In this document: positions 16,990 through 25,813 of the stretch, piece after piece
Position numbering within the stretch: the stretch's first letter is position 1
How the letters are laid out: each line of letters opens with the position of its first letter
Source of the DNA: Rhodoferax sp. TS-BS-61-7
Lineage (GTDB): Bacteria > Pseudomonadota > Gammaproteobacteria > Burkholderiales > Burkholderiaceae_C
Length of the DNA: 64,000 bases
Reading direction: 5' to 3'
NCBI RefSeq assembly: GCF_002943465.1
Contig: NZ_PTQY01000005.1
Coordinates: 62,001 to 126,000, forward strand
Position numbers and translations under genes: made by a program
The notes under the pieces: generated by a model
Seen by the model: only the letters and a program-made list of their open reading frames with translations
What the model was told of the DNA's origin: nothing
The model's database searches: none

Positions 16990-17868
16990 TTAGTTGCCGA
17001 AAAGAGATTTCGCGGCCTGGAGCTTGATGCCGTTGATGACGGACCAGTCAGTCATCATGTACTCCTGCGGGGGGTGGGAGTGTTCGACAGAAACGCCACC
17101 CGAAGCCCTATTGACGACGACGCTGAGGGGAATCAGCGCGGAGCTTACTGAGGCGGCAGTGAAACTTACGAAGGTCGAGGGCCCGGCCCGGACGAACTTG
17201 TCGACCTGCACGCAACCGAAATCAAAAGCCGAGACAGTGATACTCTCGCGCCCGATACAGGCGCCACTGGCGTCACGAAACACAATCTTCACATCGGCAG
17301 ACTGCGAATAGTCAGGACTAACGGAGTAGTTGAGAAGACAGATGTGGTTTTCTGTATCTGGATGCAGATAGATCTTGTTAGAAAATGACAGGAAATGCGG
17401 CTTTCTGCCTGTTACGTTGAGATTTGGCGGTGTCTCGTAAATAACGCTGCCCATTCCCTTGTCTTCAATGGCGTATTGGACAACGGTCCGATACATAGTG
17501 AAATCGCCATGCGTTTCCGTGACGATGTTGTCGATAAGACTGTCTCCCGAGACATATTGGGAAGGAATCCGGTGCACGGCACAGAGGCTGGCGATGTCTG
17601 TCCAGCCCTGCTTAGCGACTTCTGCATCTATATCAATGAAGTAGTGCTCGTGAGCGGCGACGGTGCTGACCATGATGCGGCCAAGTAATCGGCCTTGCCC
17701 GAACACGCTTAACAACACTAGAAAACTAATGCCCGCGTTGCGCGCATTGGAGGGGTCGTCACCGGTGACGCCAGCAAAGGTTTTCAAGCCCTGCCTAGCC
17801 ATAATTGCGATCGGAGTTGAAACCAGATGCAGAAGTTTGTGGTTGGCGGGCTCTTTAAGCAAACTCAT
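16990..17868 (-). CDS. Unknown protein in glycan cluster, possible partner of the next gene
   Basis: A 292-residue protein. The ATG at 17868 (MSLLKEPANHK) was chosen because a GAGAGAG ribosome site precedes it; the upstream extension would run into the neighbouring methyltransferase. A weak hydrophobic stretch (GISFLVLLSVFGQG, about 50-63) is followed by SNKIYLHPDTENHICLLNYS and VFRDASGACIGRESITV, a beta-sandwich-like pattern. No catalytic motif was found. It is transcribed with the adjacent unknown gene and the two methyltransferases. Confidence 0.6.
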   Translation of the reverse strand: MSLLKEPANHKLLHLVSTPIAIMARQGLKTFAGVTGDDPSNARNAGISFLVLLSVFGQGRLLGRIMVSTVAAHEHYFIDIDAEVAKQGWTDIASLCAVHRIPSQYVSGDSLIDNIVTETHGDFTMYRTVVQYAIEDKGMGSVIYETPPNLNVTGRKPHFLSFSNKIYLHPDTENHICLLNYSVSPDYSQSADVKIVFRDASGACIGRESITVSAFDFGCVQVDKFVRAGPSTFVSFTAASVSSALIPLSVVVNRASGGVSVEHSHPPQEYMMTDWSVINGIKLQAAKSLFGN

Positions 17869-17885
17869 GGCGCTCTCTCTCAAGA

Positions 17886-18977
17886 TTATCCCTGTGAGGA
17901 TAGTTTGCGATATATACGCCGCGCCATGGTATGAATGCCCAGCGCTTTTAGAGTAGCGACTATAACTTTGCGTGGAAAGCGTCTTGCCTTGACTATCAGG
18001 CGGGAGCTTTCTACTTCTTTCAGGAACTGTATTGCCTTGAGGTGGGCATTGCCTTCTGCCGCAATTTGCGGTGCTTGGCGCATACCCGTCTTGCGGAATA
18101 CTGCGATGCACCTTTCGTCAGCATGAACCTTAGAAAAGCCGTGCTTGGCCATAACGGCCGTCAGAGTCTCAGCTGTGAAATGGACCAGATGCGCGTTCTG
18201 AAGATAACGCAGAAAATCGGATTCGTAGGCGTTGGGGATGTTGTAGACGCCAGGAACGTCGATGATCAGTATGCCTTCAGGGGGGAGTATGTCGGCAACT
18301 GTCTCCAGTTCGGCATTGATATCGAGTATGTGTTCAAGCACATGACTGTAGATGATGGCATCAGGATGTTCCTCCCGTAGCGTTTCCACGCCGCCTACCT
18401 TGAGTTTCAGGCCGCGTGTCTTGCCGTAGGCCATGAAGTCTGTTCCGAAATCGCAGCCAACTACGTCCCTACAGTAAGACTGGAAGTACGACAGAATGCC
18501 GCCGGCGGCACAACCTACCTCGGCGACGCGCATTTCGCGTATGTTTACATGCTTGCTGATGGTGTCGTAAAGGCGCTTGCCTGCACCTTGCTGCCCTTCG
18601 AAGAACTCCGCTGGAGAACACTGGAAGCCTTCGTACAGAGATGTGTAGTGATTTTGGTAGAAATCTGCATAGTCACTGCCGCGCATGAGAGGATTTGTCA
18701 GGAGCAGCCCGCACCGACGGCATGCTAATGTCTGGACCGGCAGCGAGTAGCGGTCACGCTCGGCGATGGCTGCAAACTCATTGGAGTCGCACAATGGGCA
18801 CTTATGTAGAGTTAGCTGGTACGTGCCATTCGTCAACTTGGACAGCACATCCTGGCGTGTTTTTTCCTGTACTTTGCTCAGAGGAAGATAAGATTTGTCG
18901 TGCGGGCGGAACCTATCGGATATCAGATGGATGGAATCCGATTGATGAGTCTTGCCGCCAAAAAAATGTTCTGTCAT
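17886..18977 (-). CDS. Zinc-ribbon class I SAM methyltransferase
   Basis: A 363-residue methyltransferase of the type common in sugar and O-antigen clusters. An N-terminal zinc-ribbon-like pair, CPLC and CRRCG (about 60-90), is followed by motif I VAEVGCAAGGILSYF (about 151-165), GCDFGTDF and the SHVLEHI segment. The start overlaps the stop of the upstream methyltransferase gene (ATGA). C-methyltransferases of nucleotide sugars share this layout, but O-methylation is also possible. Confidence 0.8.
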   Translation of the reverse strand: MTEHFFGGKTHQSDSIHLISDRFRPHDKSYLPLSKVQEKTRQDVLSKLTNGTYQLTLHKCPLCDSNEFAAIAERDRYSLPVQTLACRRCGLLLTNPLMRGSDYADFYQNHYTSLYEGFQCSPAEFFEGQQGAGKRLYDTISKHVNIREMRVAEVGCAAGGILSYFQSYCRDVVGCDFGTDFMAYGKTRGLKLKVGGVETLREEHPDAIIYSHVLEHILDINAELETVADILPPEGILIIDVPGVYNIPNAYESDFLRYLQNAHLVHFTAETLTAVMAKHGFSKVHADERCIAVFRKTGMRQAPQIAAEGNAHLKAIQFLKEVESSRLIVKARRFPRKVIVATLKALGIHTMARRIYRKLSSQG

Positions 18978-19708
18978 GTGTGCGTGGTCTCCATTGCAGT
19001 TCTTTGCAACAGGAAAATATGCTCTGATCCGAAGCGGGAAGCAAACTTATTGTTGAGAGTGAATAGCGTATATCGCATTTTTGCCTTGTGCGACCAATGG
19101 GTCATCCCGGGGAGCGGAAAGCTGTATCTGACGGATTGAAGGGATTCTAGGCCAATGCCTTTTGCTGCCTCGAGTAAGTCGGCAACTTTGACTCGGTTCT
19201 TTGCATACTGAGGAGTCTTGCCGGAAAGGAGATTGCGGACAAAGTAGTAGGGAAAAAGCAGCTTGCCAATGGGGTAGGGGTTCGGTGTTGTTTCAATGAT
19301 CAATAGACCGCCAGGTTTCAGGACGTTTGCAATCTTCCGCCAAAGCCGCGCTACGTCTGGCACATGTGCAATAACTCCTACGCACAGCACGATATCGAAC
19401 TGAAGAGCATCAGAGATAATTTCAAAAGAGCCATTTATTAGATCGACATTACAAGCCAGATGGTCGGGGACATTCTTTTGCGCTTGCGCAATCATCTGAT
19501 CAGAGATGTCCACCATAGTGATACGGTTACTTTCATTCAGCATCGGCAGAGACAGGCTGCCATCACCGCAACCGATGTCCAGAATTTTCAAGTTACCTAT
19601 TTCGCCCAGAAACTGGCGGACCACACGAGCGCGTATGTCGATACGATCGCTACTGTTTTTTAAATAATCCAGTCGATCAAAAAAGACCTTCACCTTATTT
19701 TGAGGCAT
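18974..19708 (-). CDS. Class I SAM-dependent methyltransferase
   Basis: A 244-residue methyltransferase: LKILDIGCGDGSLSLPML is motif I (about 34-51), TMVDISDQMI motif II, FDIVLCVGVIAHVPD the post-II region and VLKPGGLLIIET motif III. Short Ubi/Coq-like form without extra domains. It lies between the GT gene and the zinc-ribbon methyltransferase, translationally coupled to the latter. The acceptor is probably a sugar of the surface glycan. Confidence 0.8.
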   Translation of the reverse strand: MPQNKVKVFFDRLDYLKNSSDRIDIRARVVRQFLGEIGNLKILDIGCGDGSLSLPMLNESNRITMVDISDQMIAQAQKNVPDHLACNVDLINGSFEIISDALQFDIVLCVGVIAHVPDVARLWRKIANVLKPGGLLIIETTPNPYPIGKLLFPYYFVRNLLSGKTPQYAKNRVKVADLLEAAKGIGLESLQSVRYSFPLPGMTHWSHKAKMRYTLFTLNNKFASRFGSEHIFLLQRTAMETTHT

Positions 19709-19750
19709 ATTACTAATTGCGTTGTTCGATTGCCAGCCAATTGACTGGTT

Positions 19751-20434
19751 TTAAATGTCGTTTACAAATGGAAAAATAGTTTTTTTGTATTCGGTAAGCC
19801 ATTCGTTCGCATAGCCACAATTGCGATAATCTGGGAAATAAGGGCCGCCCTCTGTATAGTGTAAATTTGAGATGTTATCGAGTGGCAACTGAGGATCGTA
19901 GTCGACCAGATGATTCCACCGAGCAGGTAGCTTGCCGATGGTCTCGTCAGCCAGCCATCTAAACCGGTGTAAATCTAGTCCGCTAGCCGTCTCGACATAG
20001 CTTGGCGTCAGCGCAGTGCATTTTGCGTTATTCATCAACATCACGCTGGACCAGTTCTTTCGCTCGTACTTGGTCTGCACTTGATTACGGAACTTGGTGT
20101 CTTCCATGGGCGTGTGTTCATGCTGAACGCACATGACGGAGTATCGATCGTCTCGCAGTTCCCAGAGCTTCGCGATGTCATCGAGTACCAACATGTCGTT
20201 GTCCATGAAAATAGACCAGCCTTCGTAGTCTGAGAGGTATGGCACCAGGAATCGCGAAAATGAGAACTCGGTCGATTGAAGAGGGTTTCGCTCGCGATTA
20301 AATATTCCTTTAAGAGTTGAGAGGGCGACAGGAATAAATTGAACAGGAACCGAAGAGCGACGGAGTATCGAGGCACACAGTACGTGATACACCACTTCTT
20401 CCTTCGGGTCGAAACCGATAAACACTTTGATCAT
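19751..20434 (-). CDS. Glycosyltransferase, GT8-like
   Basis: A 227-residue GT-A-like transferase. MIKVFIGFDPKEEVVYHVLCASI is a typical opening; WSIFMDNDMLVLDDIAKLWE carries the DxD-type metal motif (DND) that binds the nucleotide-sugar phosphates. The C-terminal part contains LDNISNLHYTEGGPYFPDYR, seen in short bacterial relatives. Cytoplasmic, no membrane segment. Its start overlaps the stop of the upstream gene (ATGA). The sugar transferred is unknown. Confidence 0.75.
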   Translation of the reverse strand: MIKVFIGFDPKEEVVYHVLCASILRRSSVPVQFIPVALSTLKGIFNRERNPLQSTEFSFSRFLVPYLSDYEGWSIFMDNDMLVLDDIAKLWELRDDRYSVMCVQHEHTPMEDTKFRNQVQTKYERKNWSSVMLMNNAKCTALTPSYVETASGLDLHRFRWLADETIGKLPARWNHLVDYDPQLPLDNISNLHYTEGGPYFPDYRNCGYANEWLTEYKKTIFPFVNDI

Positions 20435-21864
20435 ACTTTTGGTAAGTAAATTAGATTTAGAAGATCCGAGGGCGTAAAGTCTGCATCTAGGTAGTAGGCG
20501 GCAATCTCGCTTCCTCGCACGTAGTGGTCTTCGGCAACTAGTTGCGTCATGGCTTGGGCGAACGTACCATCTACTTTAACAGAGGTGATGCCAAATTTGT
20601 TGTCAAGTTCAAATACGTTGTTGCTGATTGGTTCGTCGATAGCCAGGTACACGGGCTTTACGTTTTGCCGGAGATACTCAATTGCCACAGACGACGAACG
20701 AAAAAAGCATACTTCTGGAAGGCCCATGGCAATAGGATCGTAAAGTGACAGGCCATGGAAGGTGACGGAGCTCTTTAGGTGGGGAAATGAGGCCGTATTT
20801 GGGTTTATGCGTATGACAAGATGTTGTTTTAGCAGATTTCGCAAGCTCGCAACTGCTTCTATAATTTTTTCGGATTCTGACATATCCCCAATTAGAGCGA
20901 AAAGTAAGTAATTTTTCTTACTCGATGTGAGTCGCGGGGGCGAATTCAAACCCCGAAGAAAGTACCCCTTGGCGGTACGATCGCCATATTGGGTTCTAAT
21001 AATATTGTATGCCATTTCACTCGGTGCAATAATGCGATCTGGGGTTTCAATTTCGCTGAGAAAGCAGTTGTCCCGTAGACCAAAATGGCGCGGAGTTAAT
21101 GCACAGTGCACATACCCAATTGTGTGTACTTGTGCAGATTTTGCTGCGGCGACGATACATTTTTCCCAGTTTCTGGCTTCCATGGGAAACAAAAGAGTTC
21201 TTGTTTTTCCTTGATTGAGGTGATGGGAGATTGCCGCAACTGCAATTTGTTGTCCCAGTACCCTTCCTGCAGTGATTTCCATTGAGCCGAAGCAAATGAA
21301 AACTATTTTCTCATGGATGTTTTTTAGTTTCCGGGTGCAGCAAAGTAGCTGAAATAAAAGCCAAGGAGCTCGCAGTGGCAAGGATAGCCAAAGGAATGCT
21401 ATTGTTCTTGCTGGAAGAAGTGATTCTATAAGAATGTTTTCTGGGCTGTGAGTCGTACTTCCGGCTGCCATGGTGATGTAGTTAAATGGCGCTCGAATTT
21501 CTTCAAGCAGCTTGCCCAAATATGCATCTTTGTTCGGCAAATTTGCGCCAATCGAAACAACACTCAAATCATGAGATGGCTCTTCATCAAAACATGCCCT
21601 AAATTTGCGAAGGGTGATTCTTGCAATAAGCCAGGTATGCCTGAGTGGCAGAATGATCTCTATCACTAGCCCGATGGCCGCATTCACAAGAATCTTGAGC
21701 AAAAAAATGTAATCAATTGCTGTGTTTGGCTGTAATGCAATTGCCAATCGATGTCCTTGGATGGGCAAGGCTCCAGCGTGTCCGGAGCTAAAATTGAACA
21801 GTCTGCGGCAATCTGCGTTGGAGAAGTTAAGCAATATCGACTTGATGTTGATTGGCGGTATCAA
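20431..21864 (-). CDS. Probable surface-carbohydrate biosynthesis protein
   Basis: A 477-residue protein of the sort annotated as surface carbohydrate biosynthesis protein; I base this on the central FPMEARNWEKCIVAAAKSAQ followed by IGYVHCALTPRHFGLRDN and the C-terminal glycosyltransferase-like SSSVAIEYLRQNVKPVYL. Two or three hydrophobic stretches lie in the N-terminal 170 residues. It starts at TTG with only a weak GAGAG upstream, so the exact N-terminus is unsure. It is the first gene of the minus-strand block, read out of the 548-bp divergent region. Confidence 0.5.
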   Translation of the reverse strand: MIPPINIKSILLNFSNADCRRLFNFSSGHAGALPIQGHRLAIALQPNTAIDYIFLLKILVNAAIGLVIEIILPLRHTWLIARITLRKFRACFDEEPSHDLSVVSIGANLPNKDAYLGKLLEEIRAPFNYITMAAGSTTHSPENILIESLLPARTIAFLWLSLPLRAPWLLFQLLCCTRKLKNIHEKIVFICFGSMEITAGRVLGQQIAVAAISHHLNQGKTRTLLFPMEARNWEKCIVAAAKSAQVHTIGYVHCALTPRHFGLRDNCFLSEIETPDRIIAPSEMAYNIIRTQYGDRTAKGYFLRGLNSPPRLTSSKKNYLLFALIGDMSESEKIIEAVASLRNLLKQHLVIRINPNTASFPHLKSSVTFHGLSLYDPIAMGLPEVCFFRSSSVAIEYLRQNVKPVYLAIDEPISNNVFELDNKFGITSVKVDGTFAQAMTQLVAEDHYVRGSEIAAYYLDADFTPSDLLNLIYLPKV

Positions 21865-22412
21865 TTTGTTTTCTCTCGATTCAGGTTGCGGAACCTTTCG
21901 GTGGATTCTAAAGTAACTTCACGTCTGTGAGGTATGTCGGCCAGTGGTGGCCTGTGATTCGCGGAAAGTCGCTTGATGCGAAATATAGAATATATCGATT
22001 GTGCAGATTCTTGATTTTTGATGCCAGCGATCCTTGTAATTGAGGGGGCGTTCCATGTGTGTGTGTGGGGGGGGGGGGCTAAACTTTGTGGCACTTATTC
22101 ATTGAGTGGCATGTTATTATGTTACACGGCCCTTTGAATGTATTGCCTTTGTTGAACTGTAATCTAGTGTGGTGAGAGGTGTAAAAAGCTGCAATCAGCG
22201 CGGTATGCGTTTAGTTCGAGTTGAATGCGTCGCGCCTCATTTCATTGAGTATCGGTGGCGCGTTGTGGCAGCAATCATAATATTGGTGACATCTGCCGGG
22301 TGCGGTGCATGTTAATTTTAATAATGGCCCAAGCAAGAAAGACCGCTTAAGAAACTCGTATCGGGTATGTATTTAAAGAGTGAAAATCATTTCAATCTGA
22401 TTGAGTCAAAAA
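21865..22412. promoter_or_regulatory. Divergent intergenic region, AT-rich, with a GT/G repeat tract
   Basis: About 550 bases between the divergent minus-strand block and the GT2 gene. No credible ORF was seen. It must hold the promoters for both directions and contains an alternating TG run followed by twelve G (listed separately). The base composition is clearly lower in GC than the flanking core genes. Confidence 0.5.
22056..22078 (+). repeat. (TG)n plus G12 simple-sequence tract
   Basis: Alternating TG from 22056 to 22066 is followed by twelve consecutive G at 22067-22078. Long homopolymers of this kind slip during replication, and beside a promoter they can change expression between cells. 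A sequencing or assembly length error is possible. Confidence 0.8.
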
Positions 22413-23324
22413 ATGCAAAACGCTTTGAATTTAGCTGTAGTAATTCCAACAAAAAATCGTCCTGATGATCTCGTGCTTGCGGTGCGGTCGATCATTGCGC
22501 AGACGAAAAAACCTTCGACATTGGTGGTTGTCGACCAAAGTGATAGTGATCAGGGTAGGAGGGCGGTGGAGCATATAGCAAAGGGTGCTGAAATCCAGGT
22601 GGTCTATATTCTCGATGCAGCCATTTGCGGATTGGTCGCTGCCAAATCTGAATCTTTGCGTTATGCAAATGGGGATGTCATTTGTTTTCTTGAGGATGAT
22701 GTAGTTCTTGAATTAGATTATCTTGCTGAGATAGAAGCGGGGTTTTTGGCAAATCAAGATATGCTGGGGTGCTGTGGGCTCGTAGCAGACATGGGGAAAA
22801 GCATCAAGGGGTATGTCAGCTACTTCCAGCTTTTTCATCGCGGCATTTTTTTTGACCCAAGGGTTGGTGTGCATGGGCATGTAGTTGGTAAAGGTCATGC
22901 CTTGATTCCGAGTCATGCGCTCTCTGGTGGACTCTCCGCTTGGCGCAGAGGGATATTTAATTCGGTTAAATTTGATATTTCTAACGATTTCTTTATGTTG
23001 GAAGATATAGAGTTTTCTACGCGCGCGGCGAGGGTGTTTGGAAACCGATTTTATGTTAATCCAAATGCAAGATTGGACCATCGAGTCTCGCCTGTAAATC
23101 GTGAAAAACTCACTTCTAGGCAGCGACGTAAGATACGCGAGTACATTGTTTTTTACAAAAAGCGCAAGGGGTGGCAGTGGGCTAGAGCGTCATTGTTATG
23201 GTTGCTTGTGGGGTTATTTTTGGAGTCTTTGTTCCAGACCGTGCGAAACCGTTCGCCTTCGTTGATTCTTAATTATTTTTTGGGTTTGTGGGACGGTGTT
23301 AGATGGAGGCTTCGAGAGCCATGA
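22413..23324 (+). CDS. Family 2 glycosyltransferase
   Basis: A 303-residue GT-A inverting transferase. NLAVVIPTKNRPDDLVLAVR opens the GT2 domain, and VICFLEDDVVLELDYLAEIE holds the DxD-like EDD metal motif (about 91-93). GLSAWRRGIFN and FFMLEDIEFSTRA follow, the latter with the probable catalytic-base Glu-Asp. A hydrophobic segment near the C-terminus (ASLLWLLVGLFLESLF) could attach it to the membrane. The ATG at 22413 was chosen; a TTG four codons upstream is in frame. It overlaps the epimerase gene by 4 nt. Confidence 0.85.
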   Translation: MQNALNLAVVIPTKNRPDDLVLAVRSIIAQTKKPSTLVVVDQSDSDQGRRAVEHIAKGAEIQVVYILDAAICGLVAAKSESLRYANGDVICFLEDDVVLELDYLAEIEAGFLANQDMLGCCGLVADMGKSIKGYVSYFQLFHRGIFFDPRVGVHGHVVGKGHALIPSHALSGGLSAWRRGIFNSVKFDISNDFFMLEDIEFSTRAARVFGNRFYVNPNARLDHRVSPVNREKLTSRQRRKIREYIVFYKKRKGWQWARASLLWLLVGLFLESLFQTVRNRSPSLILNYFLGLWDGVRWRLREP

Positions 23325-24271
23325 CGATTGGTGTTTGGGGGGCGGGTTTGGTTGGTAGAGCTATCGTGAGTAGCTTTGCTGAGCATCAGATGGCTGTATG
23401 TGTTCTTAACCGTAGCGTAGACAAGCCAATTTTTGCTAATGGCAAAAAAGTACCGATGAGGTGCATGAGCTTTACTGCGAACGAAGACGAAATGGTGTCC
23501 GCATTGGTGGGTATATCAGTTCTTGTGCATTGCGCAGGCAGCATTGCCGATGATTACTCACAGTTTGTGCAGGCTGCTAACCGGTTGGCGGCTGCGGCTG
23601 TCAGAGCGCGAGTTGTTCGAGTCTTGATGGTGTCTACCGTTGGAGTGTATGGGGATGCAATTACTGATGCCTGCCTTACAGCGGGTGCAACCATAGACAA
23701 GGCGGTACTGCCAAAGCCTTCGTCGCCATATGGAAAATCGAGATATGCTGCAGAAATAGATATGCGTGCGATTCTTGAGGCTTCCGGTATCGAGTTCTCC
23801 GTAGTGAGAATTCCTATGGTGCTAAGTGTGGACATGTCGGCGCAAGTTTTCAAAAAACTTCGGTACTTTTTGGACCGTGGATTTTTCCCAGAGTTGGGGG
23901 CGCCTTCTGCATCATTACCTTGCATCAGGCTGGAAAAACTACAGATCTGTATCGCGCAGCTCGTAAGCAGTCCAAGCAAACTTGCACCGCTGTATCAGTT
24001 TTCTGAGAGTTTGCTTTGGTCTGCCGTACTTGAGTCTTACATGTCAAAGACGGGAAGACGAGTGCACGTTGTCCCGTTGCCGGGCTGGATTCTACTTAGA
24101 GTCTTTCGGGCTCTCCGCCTAAAGTACCTCGTATTTAGTCTTCAAGTATTAATGAATGAGGCAACGTTTGGCGACGATTCTGTCCATGTACTTGATGAAG
24201 TGGAAACGCGCGAGAGTGGATCTCTGGGGGTTTCTATTGGGAGCGCAGAAATCGAGAGCACCCTATGGTGA
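23321..24271 (+). CDS. NAD-dependent epimerase/dehydratase-family protein
   Basis: A 316-residue extended SDR. The Rossmann motif is VWGAGLVGRAIV near the N-terminus, VLMVSTVGVYGDA supplies the Ser/Thr region, and SPYGKSRYAAE carries the YxxxK pair. The C-terminal half is divergent. The ATG overlaps the upstream GT2 stop. Such proteins in glycan loci alter nucleotide sugars or undecaprenyl-linked sugars; the substrate is unknown. It is followed by a 115-bp gap with a C7 run. Confidence 0.75.
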   Translation: MTIGVWGAGLVGRAIVSSFAEHQMAVCVLNRSVDKPIFANGKKVPMRCMSFTANEDEMVSALVGISVLVHCAGSIADDYSQFVQAANRLAAAAVRARVVRVLMVSTVGVYGDAITDACLTAGATIDKAVLPKPSSPYGKSRYAAEIDMRAILEASGIEFSVVRIPMVLSVDMSAQVFKKLRYFLDRGFFPELGAPSASLPCIRLEKLQICIAQLVSSPSKLAPLYQFSESLLWSAVLESYMSKTGRRVHVVPLPGWILLRVFRALRLKYLVFSLQVLMNEATFGDDSVHVLDEVETRESGSLGVSIGSAEIESTLW

Positions 24272-24386
24272 AAAGTAGTGTAGATGCGCTCTTGTCGCCC
24301 CCCCAATGAAAACTGATTTTTGGGCTTGCAACAGTAAATGCTGCGTTTGTTGTGCGCTGGGTGTCTGGGTGCTCTCACGATAGATT

Positions 24387-25532
24387 ATGAAACGCTCCCT
24401 TGTTTTTGTCGTTACCACGCCTTTCGCTGCTAACGCCTTTTTGCGAACACATTTGCTTGCATTGGCCGAGACCTATGACGTAACGTTATGTGTCAACACG
24501 GCCGCCTATCCGTTGGTTGACGATATTGCCCGTGCCGTTCGTGTGCGTAATATCGACATCACACGCAAGATTGCACCTTGGCAGGATTTGCGCGCGTTGC
24601 TTCAGTTGCTTCATTGCTTCAGAGCGATCCGACCAGTAGTTGTACACAGCATTACGCCAAAGGCTGGCTTGCTGGCGATGTTGGCAGCTTGGTTGGTGGG
24701 TGTTCCTTGGCGTTTTCACACATTTACAGGACAGATCTGGGCGAATAAGTCTGGCATCGGTCGTGCCATCCTAAAGGCTATCGATAGTTTGATCGTTGCT
24801 TTTGCCAGCAGGGTCTTTGCTGACAGCGCATCACAGTGTAGGTTTTTAGAGCGGGAGCATGTTGTGCGCGGGGGGGGCGCCACCGTTCTCGGCGCAGGGT
24901 CTATCGCTGGCGTCGATTTGGATCGGTTTAGGCCAGATCCAACTGCGCGCGCAATATTTCGGGCTGCGGCAGGAATCGACAGCGACACTCCGGTTTTCAT
25001 CTTTGTAGGCCGTTTGGTCCGTGACAAGGGGGTATTCGATTTAGTCGATGCTTTCGCTTTGGTAAATGCCCATCATTCGAACTGGGAAATGTGGATAGTC
25101 GGTCCTGATGAAGATGGCCTGCTAGCCGAATTGAGGGCGCGCGGTGAACAATTAGGAGTACGTATCCGTTGGTTTGGTCCGACTCCCTGTCCCGAACGCT
25201 ACATGGTTGCTGCTGATGTATTTGTTTTGCCTAGTTACCGAGAAGGCTTCGGTTCTGTGATTATTGAAGCGGCCGCTTGCGGCATTCCCTGCATTGCATA
25301 TCGGATCGATGGAGTCATTGATGCAATTGTTGAAGATTCCACGGGACTCTTTGTCGATAAGGGGGATGTTTTTGGGCTTTCGGTTGCAATGATTAGACTT
25401 GGAATTGCAAGCGACCTGTTGGAAAAACTTGGTGAAGCGGCGCATCAACGGGCCGTTACCAATTTTTCTAGTACCGCTGTAAGCGTCGCATGGCAAGAGT
25501 TTTATTCAGCAACACTCGAGAAGCAGACGTGA
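24387..25532 (+). CDS. Family 4 glycosyltransferase
   Basis: A 381-residue retaining GT-B enzyme. VVVHSITPKAGLLAMLAAWL is in the acceptor half; FVGRLVRDKGVFDLVDAFAL begins the donor half; and VFVLPSYREGFGSVIIEAAA contains the E-x7-E signature that contacts the nucleotide sugar. It is probably the second sugar transferase acting on the lipid-linked precursor. A run of eight G (24870-24877) lies in the coding region at RGGGATVL, where slippage would truncate the protein. Confidence 0.85.
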   Translation: MKRSLVFVVTTPFAANAFLRTHLLALAETYDVTLCVNTAAYPLVDDIARAVRVRNIDITRKIAPWQDLRALLQLLHCFRAIRPVVVHSITPKAGLLAMLAAWLVGVPWRFHTFTGQIWANKSGIGRAILKAIDSLIVAFASRVFADSASQCRFLEREHVVRGGGATVLGAGSIAGVDLDRFRPDPTARAIFRAAAGIDSDTPVFIFVGRLVRDKGVFDLVDAFALVNAHHSNWEMWIVGPDEDGLLAELRARGEQLGVRIRWFGPTPCPERYMVAADVFVLPSYREGFGSVIIEAAACGIPCIAYRIDGVIDAIVEDSTGLFVDKGDVFGLSVAMIRLGIASDLLEKLGEAAHQRAVTNFSSTAVSVAWQEFYSATLEKQT

Positions 25533-25813
25533 ATAAGCGTAGCAGCGCTGAAGCGGTCGTGTGCAGAGGATTTGCTTTTTCATCAACGCGGCTGTTCTGG
25601 TCGCTAAATTTGCTCTACGCATCATTTATTGCACTGCTTTTGCAAAGGGTTTTACTGCATTTTTTTCGAAAATGCACACTGAGCATCGTTTGTTAATGAA
25701 AGATGCGATGGTGTGTCGTCAGCGTTTCCTTCGTTATTATTATCACCGCACTGTCAGCCTTCTCATAAAATCTTTGAAGGTATTGGATCCAAAATGGACA
25801 AAATGGCCCCAAA
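25533..25813. other. Gap before the sugar transferase, possible gene remnant
   Basis: About 280 low-GC bases. A short open frame at 25561-25830 begins MQRICFFINAAVLVAKF, faintly like the start of GT4 enzymes, and may be a remnant, but it overlaps the next gene and lacks a ribosome site. I could not define a promoter. Confidence 0.35.
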
